Shown: positions 7,556 through 17,090, numbered from the stretch's first letter. The stretch: DNA of 29,796 nucleotides from a virus (IMGVR_UViG_3300042691_015436:1-29796), one strand, 5' to 3'. Notes: generated by a model not told the origin, from the letters alone. Translations and numbers: made by a program.

Positions 7556-8104
7556 TTACATTCCACCAAATAAAAACACATCATCAAAAATGTCTGGGGG
7601 TGTCGCTATAGCATTTCCAGTAATTGTACTATTTGCTATTAAATTACCTGTTATTGTTCCAACAGCAATAGCATTTCCAGTTACCGCCCCATCTTTAATC
7701 AGATTCCCAGATATTTGATTTACAGCTAATTTATTTCCTAAGATAGTATTAAACGCAATTTTATCATTTGTGACGGCACCAGTAGCAATTTGAGTAGTTC
7801 CAATCGATCCACCTAAAATTTGACTTTGGCCAACTTGATTGTATGTTACAACAACGGGAGCAAGATAACGAACTGAAATATTATTTGCGCCATTAGAAGG
7901 AGGTTCTGTAAAAGTGATTATACCATTTAGAACGCTATAAGCATCTGTAGGTTCTTGTAGAACACCATTAACAGTAACTTGAACATCGTCAGCATTATCA
8001 AGGTCTCTTGCCAGAGTAAAAGTGGTACAAGCGCCAGTACCACTAAATTTTTCTACTTTAAGTGTAAATGAATTTACATCTGGACCGTTACCAATGTATG
8101 ACAT
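7556..8104 (-). CDS. MSYIG-type tail fibre/connector protein with TGN repeats (182 aa)
   Basis: The N-terminal ~95 residues are the same domain as in the 151-residue protein at 392-847: MSYIGN, FTLKVEKFSGTG, VQVTVNGVLQEPTDAYSV, ITFTEPPSNGANNISVRYLAP. Residues ~105-168 are short repeats of the type ITGNxIxxGxITGNLIA, typical of an elongated, probably trimeric shaft. The last residues (DIFDDVFLFGGM) are hydrophobic and acidic and could be a tip or docking peptide. Start and stop of the two genes overlap as TAATG, with TGGAG as ribosome binding site. It is paired with the 114-residue protein in the same way as 151 with 127, but in the opposite gene order. Confidence 0.75.
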   Translation of the reverse strand: MSYIGNGPDVNSFTLKVEKFSGTGACTTFTLARDLDNADDVQVTVNGVLQEPTDAYSVLNGIITFTEPPSNGANNISVRYLAPVVVTYNQVGQSQILGGSIGTTQIATGAVTNDKIAFNTILGNKLAVNQISGNLIKDGAVTGNAIAVGTITGNLIANSTITGNAIATPPDIFDDVFLFGGM

Positions 8105-8448
8105 TAGCTAATCTCCAACGATGAAAGAATAACATCAGCAGATGATGCTATTGATGAGTTAACCTGTAGATAGTCTCCAGGTTCCAAAACAAGTTTTTGA
8201 TCACCCCCAATCGGAACTAAAGCACCGCCAGGAGCAATCGTTGCGTTTTGAACTATGTAAACATTTGGTGCTGAAGAACCTGAACAAGTCAAAAACACAT
8301 TTGCTGAAATTGGTGACGTAGTAATATTTGAAATTGTCATACCAATTACGGTTGCTGATAGTGTGCCACTGCCAGCCGCAACTGCGTAAATGTTTTGAGC
8401 GGTTGTTCCCACTGCTTTCAAAACGTTATTTTTAAAAGTATTAGCCAT
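8104..8448 (-). CDS. Small beta-rich fibre-associated structural protein (114 aa)
   Basis: A 114-residue S/T/V/A-rich protein. It has a predicted beta-sandwich plan: a strand VLKAVGTTAQNIYAV, a central VIGMTISNITT and a C-terminal LVLEPGDYLQVNS followed by VILSSLEIS. The phrase LxPGDYLxV is common in small phage structural proteins that coat or connect fibres. It appears to be a paralogue of the 127-residue protein at 5-388, with the same type of ending and the same TAATG overlap with the following gene. A late promoter-like motif (8471-8478) and a strong ribosome binding site (AGAGGA, 8453-8458) precede it, so it may head a transcript for the fibre cassette. Confidence 0.7.
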   Translation of the reverse strand: MANTFKNNVLKAVGTTAQNIYAVAAGSGTLSATVIGMTISNITTSPISANVFLTCSGSSAPNVYIVQNATIAPGGALVPIGGDQKLVLEPGDYLQVNSSIASSADVILSSLEIS

Positions 8449-8452
8449 TTAT

Positions 8453-8458
8453 TCCTCT
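8453..8458 (-). promoter_or_regulatory. Strong ribosome binding site AGAGGA
   Basis: AGAGGA on the minus strand lies 4 bases before the ATG at 8448 and supports that start. Together with the upstream AATAAATA motif it gives this gene a complete set of expression signals. Confidence 0.6.
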
Positions 8459-8470
8459 GTTTTTCGTCAG

Positions 8471-8478
8471 TATTTATT
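8471..8478 (-). promoter_or_regulatory. T4-type late promoter-like motif AATAAATA
   Basis: The minus strand reads AATAAATA, one mismatch from the T4 late core TATAAATA. It lies in the 29-base gap between the 316- and 114-residue genes, 22 bases before the ATG at 8448. This is the same spacing as for the exact motif at 1301-1308, which raises my confidence that it is used. Confidence 0.55.
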
Positions 8479-9428
8479 TAACCTAGAGCAATAGCAAACG
8501 CAATTGCTGAGTCGATTGCCGAAGTGATATTGCTATAGATAGCAGTATTGGCGTCACCAACAAGTAGTGTGATATTACCAGTGCTTGTGTTTAGATTTGA
8601 TGAATTGACTGAACCAGCAACACTTAAATCATCAAAACCAATAGTATCTAAAGTAACGTTTCCTGATATGGTCAGATTACCATAGATGAATGTGTCACCA
8701 CCAACCCAAAGATTACCAGTAGTGTTGATTGATGTTACGTTAGACCAAACGTTAATAGAACGTGTTGTCAGCAATCCATTTGCCGTGATGTTACCTGATG
8801 CAAAGTTTATGTTGGCAATGTTTGCATAACCACCAGCATTTTCCCAAGCAATATTTGCATTAGGTGCTGTTATTCTATTATACAGAATCGTTTGATTGGC
8901 AACAACTAAATTGCTTGTAACGTTTAAACTTGATATGACATTGCCACTCAATTCAATATTTGTGAGATATGTGCAACCAGTTACATTTAATGTATCGGCT
9001 ACAGCAATTGAACCTGCAACGTTTAAATCATCAAAACCAATAGAGTCTAAAGTAACATTACCTGAGATTGTTAAATTACCATAGATGAAAGCATCACCAC
9101 CAACAGCAAGATTTCCAGTTGTATTTACAGCAGCAATATTGGAATTGACTGTGATGTTTGAAATTGTTAATGTTCCGTTACCTGCAATATTACCACTTGA
9201 GAAGGAAACGTTAGCAATATTAGATGAATTTGCTCTTAGTGTATTAACGTTTGTGTGATTGTATACGTTAAGTGAAGAATTCGCACCCCCAATAATAATT
9301 GCCGTGTTCATTATGAATGGCGAACCATTCACCCCATCGGTTAAATTATTAGCTAAAGCTACAAGAGTAGATGTTGTCGATAACCACTCTTGAAAGGTAT
9401 TTGCTGTCGATAGTTGATTAATTGCCAT
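8478..9428 (-). CDS. Tail fibre protein with internal duplication (316 aa)
   Basis: A 316-residue protein. Residues 1-45 carry a fibre N-terminus of the kind seen in marine T4-like phages: STANTFQEWLSTTSTLV, then ANNLTDGVNGSPFIMNT. After it come N-, S- and T-rich short strands (NLTISGNVTLDTIGFDDL, NTTGNLWVGGDTFIYG) that read as a beta-helix or beta-roll shaft. Residues ~71-141 and ~203-273 are two copies of the same ~71-residue segment. The C-terminus is short and hydrophobic (SAIDSAIAFAIALG) and could mediate trimerisation or docking. Its start overlaps the end of the 79-residue gene by 11 bases (ATGGCAATTAA). No chaperone or adhesin tip is visible in the protein itself. Confidence 0.78.
   Translation of the reverse strand: MAINQLSTANTFQEWLSTTSTLVALANNLTDGVNGSPFIMNTAIIIGGANSSLNVYNHTNVNTLRANSSNIANVSFSSGNIAGNGTLTISNITVNSNIAAVNTTGNLAVGGDAFIYGNLTISGNVTLDSIGFDDLNVAGSIAVADTLNVTGCTYLTNIELSGNVISSLNVTSNLVVANQTILYNRITAPNANIAWENAGGYANIANINFASGNITANGLLTTRSINVWSNVTSINTTGNLWVGGDTFIYGNLTISGNVTLDTIGFDDLSVAGSVNSSNLNTSTGNITLLVGDANTAIYSNITSAIDSAIAFAIALG
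8610..9218 (-). repeat. Direct duplication inside the 316-aa fibre gene
   Basis: The segments 9006-9218 and 8610-8822 encode matching stretches. Both contain YGNLTISGNVTLDxIGFDDL with related sequence before it (NTTGNLxVGGDxFIYG). The DNA is also clearly alike (for example ttaaatcatcaaaaccaata in both). They are about 183 bases apart, so this is a duplication with a spacer rather than a tight tandem. Confidence 0.8.
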
Positions 9429-9657
9429 CTGGTTTTCTCATTTCTACTAAGTTACGAAGAAGATGTTTTATCTCTCCAATATCTTCTTCCAACTTATTGA
9501 CTTTGTTTTCTAATTTAATTTTTTCTTCTATTTCTTTATTCTTCATTTCAGATTCAGCATAATACGTTTTTAGTTCCTCTATATCAGTATTTAATATAGC
9601 ACCTGTATCTAGATCACGATACAGGTGGGTGTGTCCTTCTATTTGAACATATGGCAT
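9418..9657 (-). CDS. Small conserved phage protein with coiled coil (79 aa)
   Basis: A 79-residue protein. Residues 1-27 carry a motif I recognise from small proteins of marine T4-like phages: YVQIEGHTHLYRDLDTGAI followed by LNTD. Residues ~28-72 are highly charged with a heptad-like pattern (ENKVNKLEEDIGEIKHLLRNL), which suggests a coiled coil. Function is unknown. It sits between the DUF4815-type baseplate protein and the first fibre gene, overlaps the fibre gene by 11 bases, and starts one base after the stop of the DUF4815 gene. A structural linker or assembly factor is possible, but this is a guess from position and shape. Confidence 0.7.
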   Translation of the reverse strand: MPYVQIEGHTHLYRDLDTGAILNTDIEELKTYYAESEMKNKEIEEKIKLENKVNKLEEDIGEIKHLLRNLVEMRKPDGN

Positions 9658-9658
9658 A

Positions 9659-12600
9659 TTAATTAGTCTTAGGAATAATTGTTCCAGTTAAAGTCGTTTC
9701 TGGTAAAGCAACCACACGAAGTTGACCAAACTTAGGAACAGAAACCGAACTTGAACCATACAACACGACTTTAATTTGGAAAACACTAAAGTCTCTATGC
9801 GGTCCAGTTCCAGAAGCCGAAGTGTATCTAATTCTATTAGCAGCTACACCAGAATCTTGTTCACCAGGAGCAAACGTAGCCTCAAAATAATCACCTCTAG
9901 ATGTAGAGAAGATATTTTTAGTATCTGAAAGTTCAGTCATCAATAACCAATTGTTATCGTCAAACTTACTTGGATCAGATTCAGCCAATACCTTATACCA
10001 AACAAGAACACCAGAACCAGGTGGACGATATAAATCCATGTAAACACGGAAATCACCAGCGTCAAAACCAGTAGCAAGAGGTACTCTCTTCGTAATGTAA
10101 CGAACGTTCGAATTACCACCTGATGCCTTATCTTCACCATTGTATACAACTGTTGCTGTTACAGGACTACCGCCAGTAGGAGCGGCAACCGTAATAGTAG
10201 GTGAAGTAATGTATAGATTACCAGGATTATCTAGTACGATTTTATCAACGATGCCTGCTGCTGTTACATTAGCATAAGCATTTGCTGTACCATCACCACC
10301 AGAGCCAATAGTAACTTTAGCATTTCCAGTGTATCCCGAACCACTATTTGTGATTTGGAATCCAGAATTTTGTAGAGGTAAATTATTAATTTTGTTTTCA
10401 ATCGTTAATAGATTTAAACGATTAACATCAATCATCGGAGAAATATCACGATTAGTTGATGACAAAATTACACGTAATTGGAATGTACTATTTCCTGTTA
10501 CTGTATTTAATATTCTTCTACCATAGTTATCGACATCAGTTTCATAATCTTCATTTGGAATTATAGGCAGTAATGTATGTTGACCACCAGACTGCATTTC
10601 AGAAATGAATTCATATGAAATGTTAGTATTGGCAATAACAGCATCGGTTGACATAACTTGTAAAACATCGTACACAGAATTTGAAGAGTATGCTGACATG
10701 TCTGCTTCCAAGTAACCATATCCAACTTGATCAGTAAACACACGTTTCTGAATAGCAAACATCAAATCATTTTGCTGATCTGCTGTCCAAACAGAACCAT
10801 TCTGTGATAAGAACAGAGAACCTGTATATGGCTGCTCAGATATCTTTGCACCTCGACCATCTACTGCAATATTTGTGTCATTGATACCCGCAATAAATGC
10901 TTCATATCCTGTACTATTAGACAGAAGAACAAAAGAGTGTTCACCTGGCAATAGTAGAACTGGAATATCAAACTTGAATTCGGTATATCTTGTTGAGTCT
11001 GTAATGCTTGGTGTCAAAGAAATATTAACTTTGTCTGGTGTCAATACTTTTTCAGCATATGGATAAATCTGAGTTGCTGAAGGATATCCATTTACAACAG
11101 GACGAATTTGACATGTTACGGATTCAGTTACATCTTTTGTCTTAAAGCAAACACGAATAGAATCTATAACAACACCTTGTGGATATTGAGCACCATTTAC
11201 CAAGAATGTTTGGGCAAGTGGGTCAATGTATCGAACAAATTCGGTTGTAGTTGTAGTTGATGTATCTGTGTCAGAAGCACGTGTTGTGGCAACAAAACCT
11301 TCTGTCACTTGTCTACGTGTTACGTTTGGCACAAATACAGTTATAGATGTTTCTTGTTTTGTTTGAACAATACCAGAAGCATAGAAACTCGTATCACCAT
11401 TTGTACGTGAGTTTTCTAAGTTACCCACTTCATCATCAATCAGTCTGAACAGTTTTTCACCAGTTCTGAACACACCATCTGGACAGTTGAAGATACCAGC
11501 ACATGCGCCAAATGCATCAGTTTCAAGTAATCCAATAGAGTAATCTGATGTTGTATCTGGTGTTGTAGTTAAACCATCTACAGTAGCAACTCTTGTTGTT
11601 GAATCATATTCTGTAATTGTTCCAGATTGGCCAGCACCAGTATTACGTAAAATATAAAGTTTTTGGCCAACATAATCACCAACATTCAAAGCACCAGCAG
11701 CATTAAATGCTAGGGTAATTGTTTTTACTGTTGAGGAAACGGATGTGCCACCCAATGCTCTTCCAACACGATGATACCAACCAGCAGCACGATAAGTTTT
11801 ACCGGATCTATCACCAACTACCCAAATGCCATTTGTCAACAGTTGATTCCAAGAACCAAATGAATTAAATGCGGTTGGTAAACTTACAAAGTAACCTCTA
11901 TTTCCCGAAGTTAGAACCATACCGGCAGTTCCAATTAAGGTGTCTGATGGCTGTCGTGCTGTATTTGAAGTAGCAGCATATAATTTTACTGTTTCTTGAT
12001 TGGAAAGTGTAGTATCAAATTCTAATTTTGAATTCCAATCTTCCCATGCTATAGATGAATTATCAGGATTTGAAGTGAACGCAAGACTATTTAAAACAGA
12101 AATATAGTTGTCAACTTTTGTGGCATCGAAGAAAGCATGTAATGAAGTAAATGGTTTAAATTTCTCTGCCAGAACAAGAATATTCTTCTGTCTCATGTAA
12201 TGCACAACTGTCAAATCAATTACACGATCACCAAATTGTTGTGTTAGTTGTTGAGGAACAATTTGAGCAAGAACACCTGTGCGTGAAACTTGTAGTCTCT
12301 GTGAAAGTGAAGCACTTACTGTAGTTGTTGTAGTAGTATCTTCAACTAATGCTGCTCTAGTGCCTCGTCCTGTTGCTTCATTACCACTTGCATCAACTCT
12401 ACTTCTTCTTTGAACTTGATCAACATCGGTAACCGAAGCACTAACTTGAAGGCTAGAAGTCCACTGTGTATTCCATGCACCCCATGTTGTGCTTTGAATT
12501 GATGACCATGCATCACGGGCAGCATTACCACCAGTTAAATCAATATTTTGTGCTTCTCTTCGATCATCTGTTTTCCAAACATCAGATGGAGGATCAAGTT

Positions 12601-15600
12601 TAACAGAACCCAAATAATTGATGACATTAAATGGGTTTACATTAATCGCTTTTGATGCTTTATTTTGTTGTATGAATGTGGTGTTTGTAGAAGCAAGTAA
12701 TAATACAGGTCCATTAAATTCTACTTGACTGTTGTTTACCGAACCACTAGAAACTAATCTTGTTGATGCAATATTATAAGAACCTCTACAGACTCTTGTT
12801 ATAATATCGATTGCAGCATTAAAACTAGGATTGGTAATATCAGATCCCGTTTGATCAGAGAATGAATCAACAAAAATACCGTTCTTAGGACGATTGATGC
12901 CATTTGCATCTCGAATTGTACGGTCGTTTTTATTAATGACAGCAAGTTCGGCAATAGACAATGAAGTATACAATTCGAGATTTTGAACACGCTTATCTAA
13001 CTTAGCAATATCTCTCATTGTATATCTACGGTTATTGTAGATATCAATTTGTGTTGAATAAACGTTGTACAGATATGGTGTATATCTTAGTATATACAAC
13101 GTCATAGCATCATCAGGTTCTATTGGAGGAACTGGATTGACGCTTGAAACACCCTCTAATATCTGGAAAGAACGTGACTTAGTTAATACTACACGATCAA
13201 TACGTGGTAAATAATAACCATAATCCGTCACGATTTCAGTTTCGGGTGAAGAAATTTTTGTGCCAATATTAGCCTCATCAGCATCCAATACAAAATTGTT
13301 TGCTGTAAATCTATCAGTCAAACCTAATGAATTGGCATCTCTGCGAACTGGTCTAAAGTCAAGGTAATCAGAAAGTTTATACAAGAAACCATCTTGTGAT
13401 CTATAAATTGGTATTAAACCATAGTCTATACCATCACCACCGTTTTCTTGTGATCCTAAACGTGTGTACGAATCGACATCAAAATAACCAGCACCAGTAG
13501 ATTTAAATCTATCGTAACGAACGAGTAATGGTCCTCTTGGGGGTGTTTGGCCAGGTTTCAGAGTGATCGATGACCAATCATAATATGAATCTTTTTGACC
13601 CGTATCTAAACTATATCTTGAAGTTACGTTGATATAGTTGCCATTATTGTAATTTGCGGTACTAACTGTTTGTCCAGAAAAATCAAAGATAGCATTAATA
13701 GCATATACATCTGAAACAAATAGTGATTGTGGAACACCCTCTCTCTTAACCAAGAAAGATTCTGAAATAACTGTTTGTCCATCAAGAGAAGAGACATATA
13801 CAGAGTTATTTGGTGAACCGAAGATGTTATTTGCTCCACCACCAGCCGGATCAACTAAAATTGTATTTGCTTTGATAAATGTTTTAGTTTTCGATGTTGG
13901 ATTAGAAGCATTAATTGTAGCAAAAACGTTCGCAGTCATGCCTGTAACAGCCTGAGCAACAGTAATTGTACGAGAATTAACATCCACACTTGCTCTATCG
14001 GCAGGTATTGTTTGACCTCTAAAATATGGACTTGTGCTTGGGTCAGCAACAATTACTCTATAATAACGATTGAAAGCATCTTGTGTTGTGGCTGGTTGTA
14101 GCGACTCTCCAGTTCCATATGATAGTGCCGAAGATGTTGTTCCTGTGAACACCACACCTTGATACAGTTTAGTATATGAGTATGAAAAATCTGCCAATGT
14201 ATTATCAGCAACATTACTTTCACCAACTTTAATTAATAGTGGCTCTTTACGTCTTTCTTGAATAGAGAAAGGTTGGAATAATGGTTGATTTTGAGAAATG
14301 CCATTAATACCTTTTGACATATCTTTATTCATGTCACTGATATTTGCTGAAGCAATTCTATGACTTGTAGCATTTATTCTTAATAAAGATTCAGCACTAA
14401 AAATTGTCGTATCAATAATCGATCTCCAATTTGTCGTTGGAGCAGCTGATAATGGCGGATCGATCTGAGCAACATGACCTGATACGGTGCTATACGAGTA
14501 TCCAGGATTAGGACCAGGCACAGTAATAACAGCAGCAGTTGTCAACACAAAAATTAATCCAGTTGTCGTTCCTGCTGTAGTTGTTACACCCGAACCGCCC
14601 GGTGTTGTTGATAGTTGTGCTGCCGTAGTTGATGGGGAACCAATAACATAATATGTTCCGGCAGCTAATCCAGTTCCAGAACCAGAATTAGTGCCAGTTA
14701 TAACTACAACGTCACCAACTCTAGGTGCTTTCGATAAAGCAGTAAATGAAATCTGTCCTGCTGTACCTGTTATTTGAACTGAAGCAAGTGTAAGAGTTTC
14801 AACTCTATCAGCAATAATAGTCGCTGATGTTACACCATTCGTAGCATCAACGAGATATGTCGTTGGATTACTATAACCAATAATTCTACCAGCAAAAGTA
14901 AACGTTAATCCAGTTAAAGGACCCGAAGCAGTTGTAATTGCCGCACCACCAGGTGTTGTTGATAAAGTAAAGTTTCTTGATCCGTCCGTTGATGTGATAA
15001 AATAATTGGTTGCTACACCAGTATATCCAGTAATCGAGCCACTTGTTCCACTTGGGGGATTGCCTGTGATAGTTACAACTTGACCAACTGCCAACGGAAT
15101 TGGTGAAGGAGCACAGAAGAAACTGCCTGCTGATCCCTGAAGAGTATAAGTTAAACCGGTTGGTGTTCCAGCAGTCGTTACAATTGCTGCACCAGTAGCA
15201 TCATCAACTAATGTAAATGTTGTGGTTCCATTGGTTGCTGAAATTCTATATGCTTTGGGGTTACTATAACCAGTGATTGAACCAGTTCCACCAAAAATTC
15301 CTGAAATAACTAATTTTTGACCGACAAATAAACCATCGGTAGTACGTGCTGTACAACTAAATTGTCCTGCTGTGCCAGTAATAGCAACACCTGCTAATGT
15401 CAATCCTGTTGAACCATTACTGGATACTGTTGAGAGTAATTGCGTTCCAGTTTCAGAACCACTAATAGTAATTGATTGACCAGTGTAAATTTTTTGATCA
15501 GAAGCCGCAGTAAAAGCAAGTTGACCAGAAGCGCCAACGATGGTCGCAGCAGCACCAGCTAATGAAGTTGTGGTCGATACAAAACTATCTGTAATTAATC

Positions 15601-17080
15601 TAGAAATATTGTCGGCGGGATCAGTAGTACCACCAACGAATCTAATTGACATACCTTTATAAACACTAGTATTTGTCGCAAAATTTGCTGGCAATAAAAC
15701 TGTACTCTTTGAACCACCAGCCACGTTATAACCATATCCACTATTAGCACCAATAGAAACAGTGTTTACGTCTGTTAGATATATCTTGTACAAGTAGTTG
15801 TTACTGTCTTGTACATTACCAGAAGCAGCATAGAACTTTTCTAGTTTTATTTTTGCAGTTCCAATTGTGGCGTTTGCTAAAATGTTTGTGTTAGCAACGC
15901 CAGTAGAAGTGTAAGGAATCTGTCCCGTATCAATTGCCAAAATCGCCACATTGTCGTATTGATTTGAAGCAAAGTTACCAAAGTAATTATTTGCAATCAA
16001 ATAATATCCATAAGATGTAGGAATTCTTTGATTATTAACGGAAGTAATTTCTCTTGGCTTTGGAACAGTTAAAATAGTAGGTGCTGCTGTTTTAAAATTA
16101 TATCCTCTGATATAAGCATTACCAGCACCCAATGAAATGTTTACACAAGCTGAGTTTGATGTTGTTTCAGTTAATGCAATTTGGAAGTTGTCGATAACGT
16201 AATCGCCAGATTCATCATATGTACGACGAGCAAGTTCATCGACAATCGGTCCGTAAATTGGTGTTTGAATAACTTTTTGAGGTGTACCATCCGAAAATTG
16301 TGCCAATTCAATAAACTTTGTAAGATCGGTACTATCTAGAGCACGACTATCTAGAGTTAAGTTAATCTTATAACGATCAGCACCAGGTGCCTGGAAATTT
16401 GATGAACTCTGTGCGGGATCTAATAAAGATGTATCTTCTGTGTAATCAATGATATCTTCAGATACAACAAAACCAATTAAACCATTACCATTCGCAGAAT
16501 ACTTGCTTACAGCGATAGACTGTGGTTGATTTTGGACAAAAAAACCATCGTAATAAAAAACACCAGATGCTACAGAGAATGCTTTTGAATTACCATAAGC
16601 ATTTGTTGATGCTGCATTTGCATAGTAAGTAATTGCTGTAGGATCACTATTTGATGTATAGATTGTTTCACCGTCAGTAAAAGGATCTCCATATGACTGT
16701 GTAATAATAAAAGTGATCGGCTCACCTCTAGCCTGATTTGCTCCATATGCTTTTAAGACATAGGCACGTTTAGTTCCAGTAGAATTGACAATAATCTTTT
16801 CATTAAAATTATTTGCCGAAATATCAGAACCAGAATAAGTAGATTGAATGTTTATATAATTACAATTTTGAATTGTAATCTGACCACCAGTAACTATCGA
16901 ACCAGTTTTGAAAATATGGTCGCCAAATTTTTTGATTTGATCTTGTAGATTGGTTTGAATTTGTGTTAATTCACGGCCCTGTACAGCAAACCCAGGCTTG
17001 AACAAAGTTCTATAATAATTTTTCTGTGGATCAAAATCATCGTAATAAGGATCAACATTGAAATTCGTAGTTAATGGCAT
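9659..17080 (-). CDS. DUF4815-type giant virion structural protein (2473 aa)
   Basis: The N-terminus has the signature of DUF4815 proteins of marine T4-like phages: YYDDFDPQKNYYRTLFKPGF, then AVQGRELTQIQTNLQDQI, then FGDHIFKTGSIV. Residues ~515-852 hold an array of ~80-residue repeats. Around residues 1350-1500 come conserved segments such as YTMRDIAKLDKRVQNLELYT (a short coiled coil). Residues ~1950-2110 include FVRYIDPLAQTFLV and a beta-sandwich-like IDSIRVCFKTKDV. Near residue 2247 a GSGY-type repeat precedes a C-terminal domain (RVYMDLYRPPGSGVLVWYKV, EATFAPGEQ). It takes the place of gp9/gp10 after gp8, so it is probably a baseplate-to-fibre adaptor; that role is inferred from position. 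A good ribosome binding site (AGAGGAT) precedes the ATG. It is the longest gene in the window, with no visible frame disruption. Confidence 0.82.
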   Translation of the reverse strand: MPLTTNFNVDPYYDDFDPQKNYYRTLFKPGFAVQGRELTQIQTNLQDQIKKFGDHIFKTGSIVTGGQITIQNCNYINIQSTYSGSDISANNFNEKIIVNSTGTKRAYVLKAYGANQARGEPITFIITQSYGDPFTDGETIYTSNSDPTAITYYANAASTNAYGNSKAFSVASGVFYYDGFFVQNQPQSIAVSKYSANGNGLIGFVVSEDIIDYTEDTSLLDPAQSSSNFQAPGADRYKINLTLDSRALDSTDLTKFIELAQFSDGTPQKVIQTPIYGPIVDELARRTYDESGDYVIDNFQIALTETTSNSACVNISLGAGNAYIRGYNFKTAAPTILTVPKPREITSVNNQRIPTSYGYYLIANNYFGNFASNQYDNVAILAIDTGQIPYTSTGVANTNILANATIGTAKIKLEKFYAASGNVQDSNNYLYKIYLTDVNTVSIGANSGYGYNVAGGSKSTVLLPANFATNTSVYKGMSIRFVGGTTDPADNISRLITDSFVSTTTSLAGAAATIVGASGQLAFTAASDQKIYTGQSITISGSETGTQLLSTVSSNGSTGLTLAGVAITGTAGQFSCTARTTDGLFVGQKLVISGIFGGTGSITGYSNPKAYRISATNGTTTFTLVDDATGAAIVTTAGTPTGLTYTLQGSAGSFFCAPSPIPLAVGQVVTITGNPPSGTSGSITGYTGVATNYFITSTDGSRNFTLSTTPGGAAITTASGPLTGLTFTFAGRIIGYSNPTTYLVDATNGVTSATIIADRVETLTLASVQITGTAGQISFTALSKAPRVGDVVVITGTNSGSGTGLAAGTYYVIGSPSTTAAQLSTTPGGSGVTTTAGTTTGLIFVLTTAAVITVPGPNPGYSYSTVSGHVAQIDPPLSAAPTTNWRSIIDTTIFSAESLLRINATSHRIASANISDMNKDMSKGINGISQNQPLFQPFSIQERRKEPLLIKVGESNVADNTLADFSYSYTKLYQGVVFTGTTSSALSYGTGESLQPATTQDAFNRYYRVIVADPSTSPYFRGQTIPADRASVDVNSRTITVAQAVTGMTANVFATINASNPTSKTKTFIKANTILVDPAGGGANNIFGSPNNSVYVSSLDGQTVISESFLVKREGVPQSLFVSDVYAINAIFDFSGQTVSTANYNNGNYINVTSRYSLDTGQKDSYYDWSSITLKPGQTPPRGPLLVRYDRFKSTGAGYFDVDSYTRLGSQENGGDGIDYGLIPIYRSQDGFLYKLSDYLDFRPVRRDANSLGLTDRFTANNFVLDADEANIGTKISSPETEIVTDYGYYLPRIDRVVLTKSRSFQILEGVSSVNPVPPIEPDDAMTLYILRYTPYLYNVYSTQIDIYNNRRYTMRDIAKLDKRVQNLELYTSLSIAELAVINKNDRTIRDANGINRPKNGIFVDSFSDQTGSDITNPSFNAAIDIITRVCRGSYNIASTRLVSSGSVNNSQVEFNGPVLLLASTNTTFIQQNKASKAINVNPFNVINYLGSVKLDPPSDVWKTDDRREAQNIDLTGGNAARDAWSSIQSTTWGAWNTQWTSSLQVSASVTDVDQVQRRSRVDASGNEATGRGTRAALVEDTTTTTTVSASLSQRLQVSRTGVLAQIVPQQLTQQFGDRVIDLTVVHYMRQKNILVLAEKFKPFTSLHAFFDATKVDNYISVLNSLAFTSNPDNSSIAWEDWNSKLEFDTTLSNQETVKLYAATSNTARQPSDTLIGTAGMVLTSGNRGYFVSLPTAFNSFGSWNQLLTNGIWVVGDRSGKTYRAAGWYHRVGRALGGTSVSSTVKTITLAFNAAGALNVGDYVGQKLYILRNTGAGQSGTITEYDSTTRVATVDGLTTTPDTTSDYSIGLLETDAFGACAGIFNCPDGVFRTGEKLFRLIDDEVGNLENSRTNGDTSFYASGIVQTKQETSITVFVPNVTRRQVTEGFVATTRASDTDTSTTTTTEFVRYIDPLAQTFLVNGAQYPQGVVIDSIRVCFKTKDVTESVTCQIRPVVNGYPSATQIYPYAEKVLTPDKVNISLTPSITDSTRYTEFKFDIPVLLLPGEHSFVLLSNSTGYEAFIAGINDTNIAVDGRGAKISEQPYTGSLFLSQNGSVWTADQQNDLMFAIQKRVFTDQVGYGYLEADMSAYSSNSVYDVLQVMSTDAVIANTNISYEFISEMQSGGQHTLLPIIPNEDYETDVDNYGRRILNTVTGNSTFQLRVILSSTNRDISPMIDVNRLNLLTIENKINNLPLQNSGFQITNSGSGYTGNAKVTIGSGGDGTANAYANVTAAGIVDKIVLDNPGNLYITSPTITVAAPTGGSPVTATVVYNGEDKASGGNSNVRYITKRVPLATGFDAGDFRVYMDLYRPPGSGVLVWYKVLAESDPSKFDDNNWLLMTELSDTKNIFSTSRGDYFEATFAPGEQDSGVAANRIRYTSASGTGPHRDFSVFQIKVVLYGSSSVSVPKFGQLRVVALPETTLTGTIIPKTN
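14530..15545 (-). repeat. Tandem ~80-residue repeats inside the DUF4815 protein
   Basis: Copies lie near 15137-15380, 14890-15136 and 14530-14775, with a shorter relative at 15390-15545 and a fragment between the last two full copies. The plan is GTAGQFSC, VGQxVxITG, GSITGYSNPxxYxI, TNGTTTFTL, and GGAAITTxxGxxTGLTFT. Units of this kind are frequent in structural proteins of marine phages. The fragment starting IIGYSNPTTYLVDATNG keeps only the middle of a unit, which points to deletion by recombination between copies. Confidence 0.75.
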
Positions 17081-17090
17081 TTAATATCCT

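Noticed and set aside
10329-10526. Small plus-strand frames opposite the DUF4815 gene
   Set aside because: They lie fully inside a well supported minus-strand gene, have no ribosome binding site and show no family resemblance.
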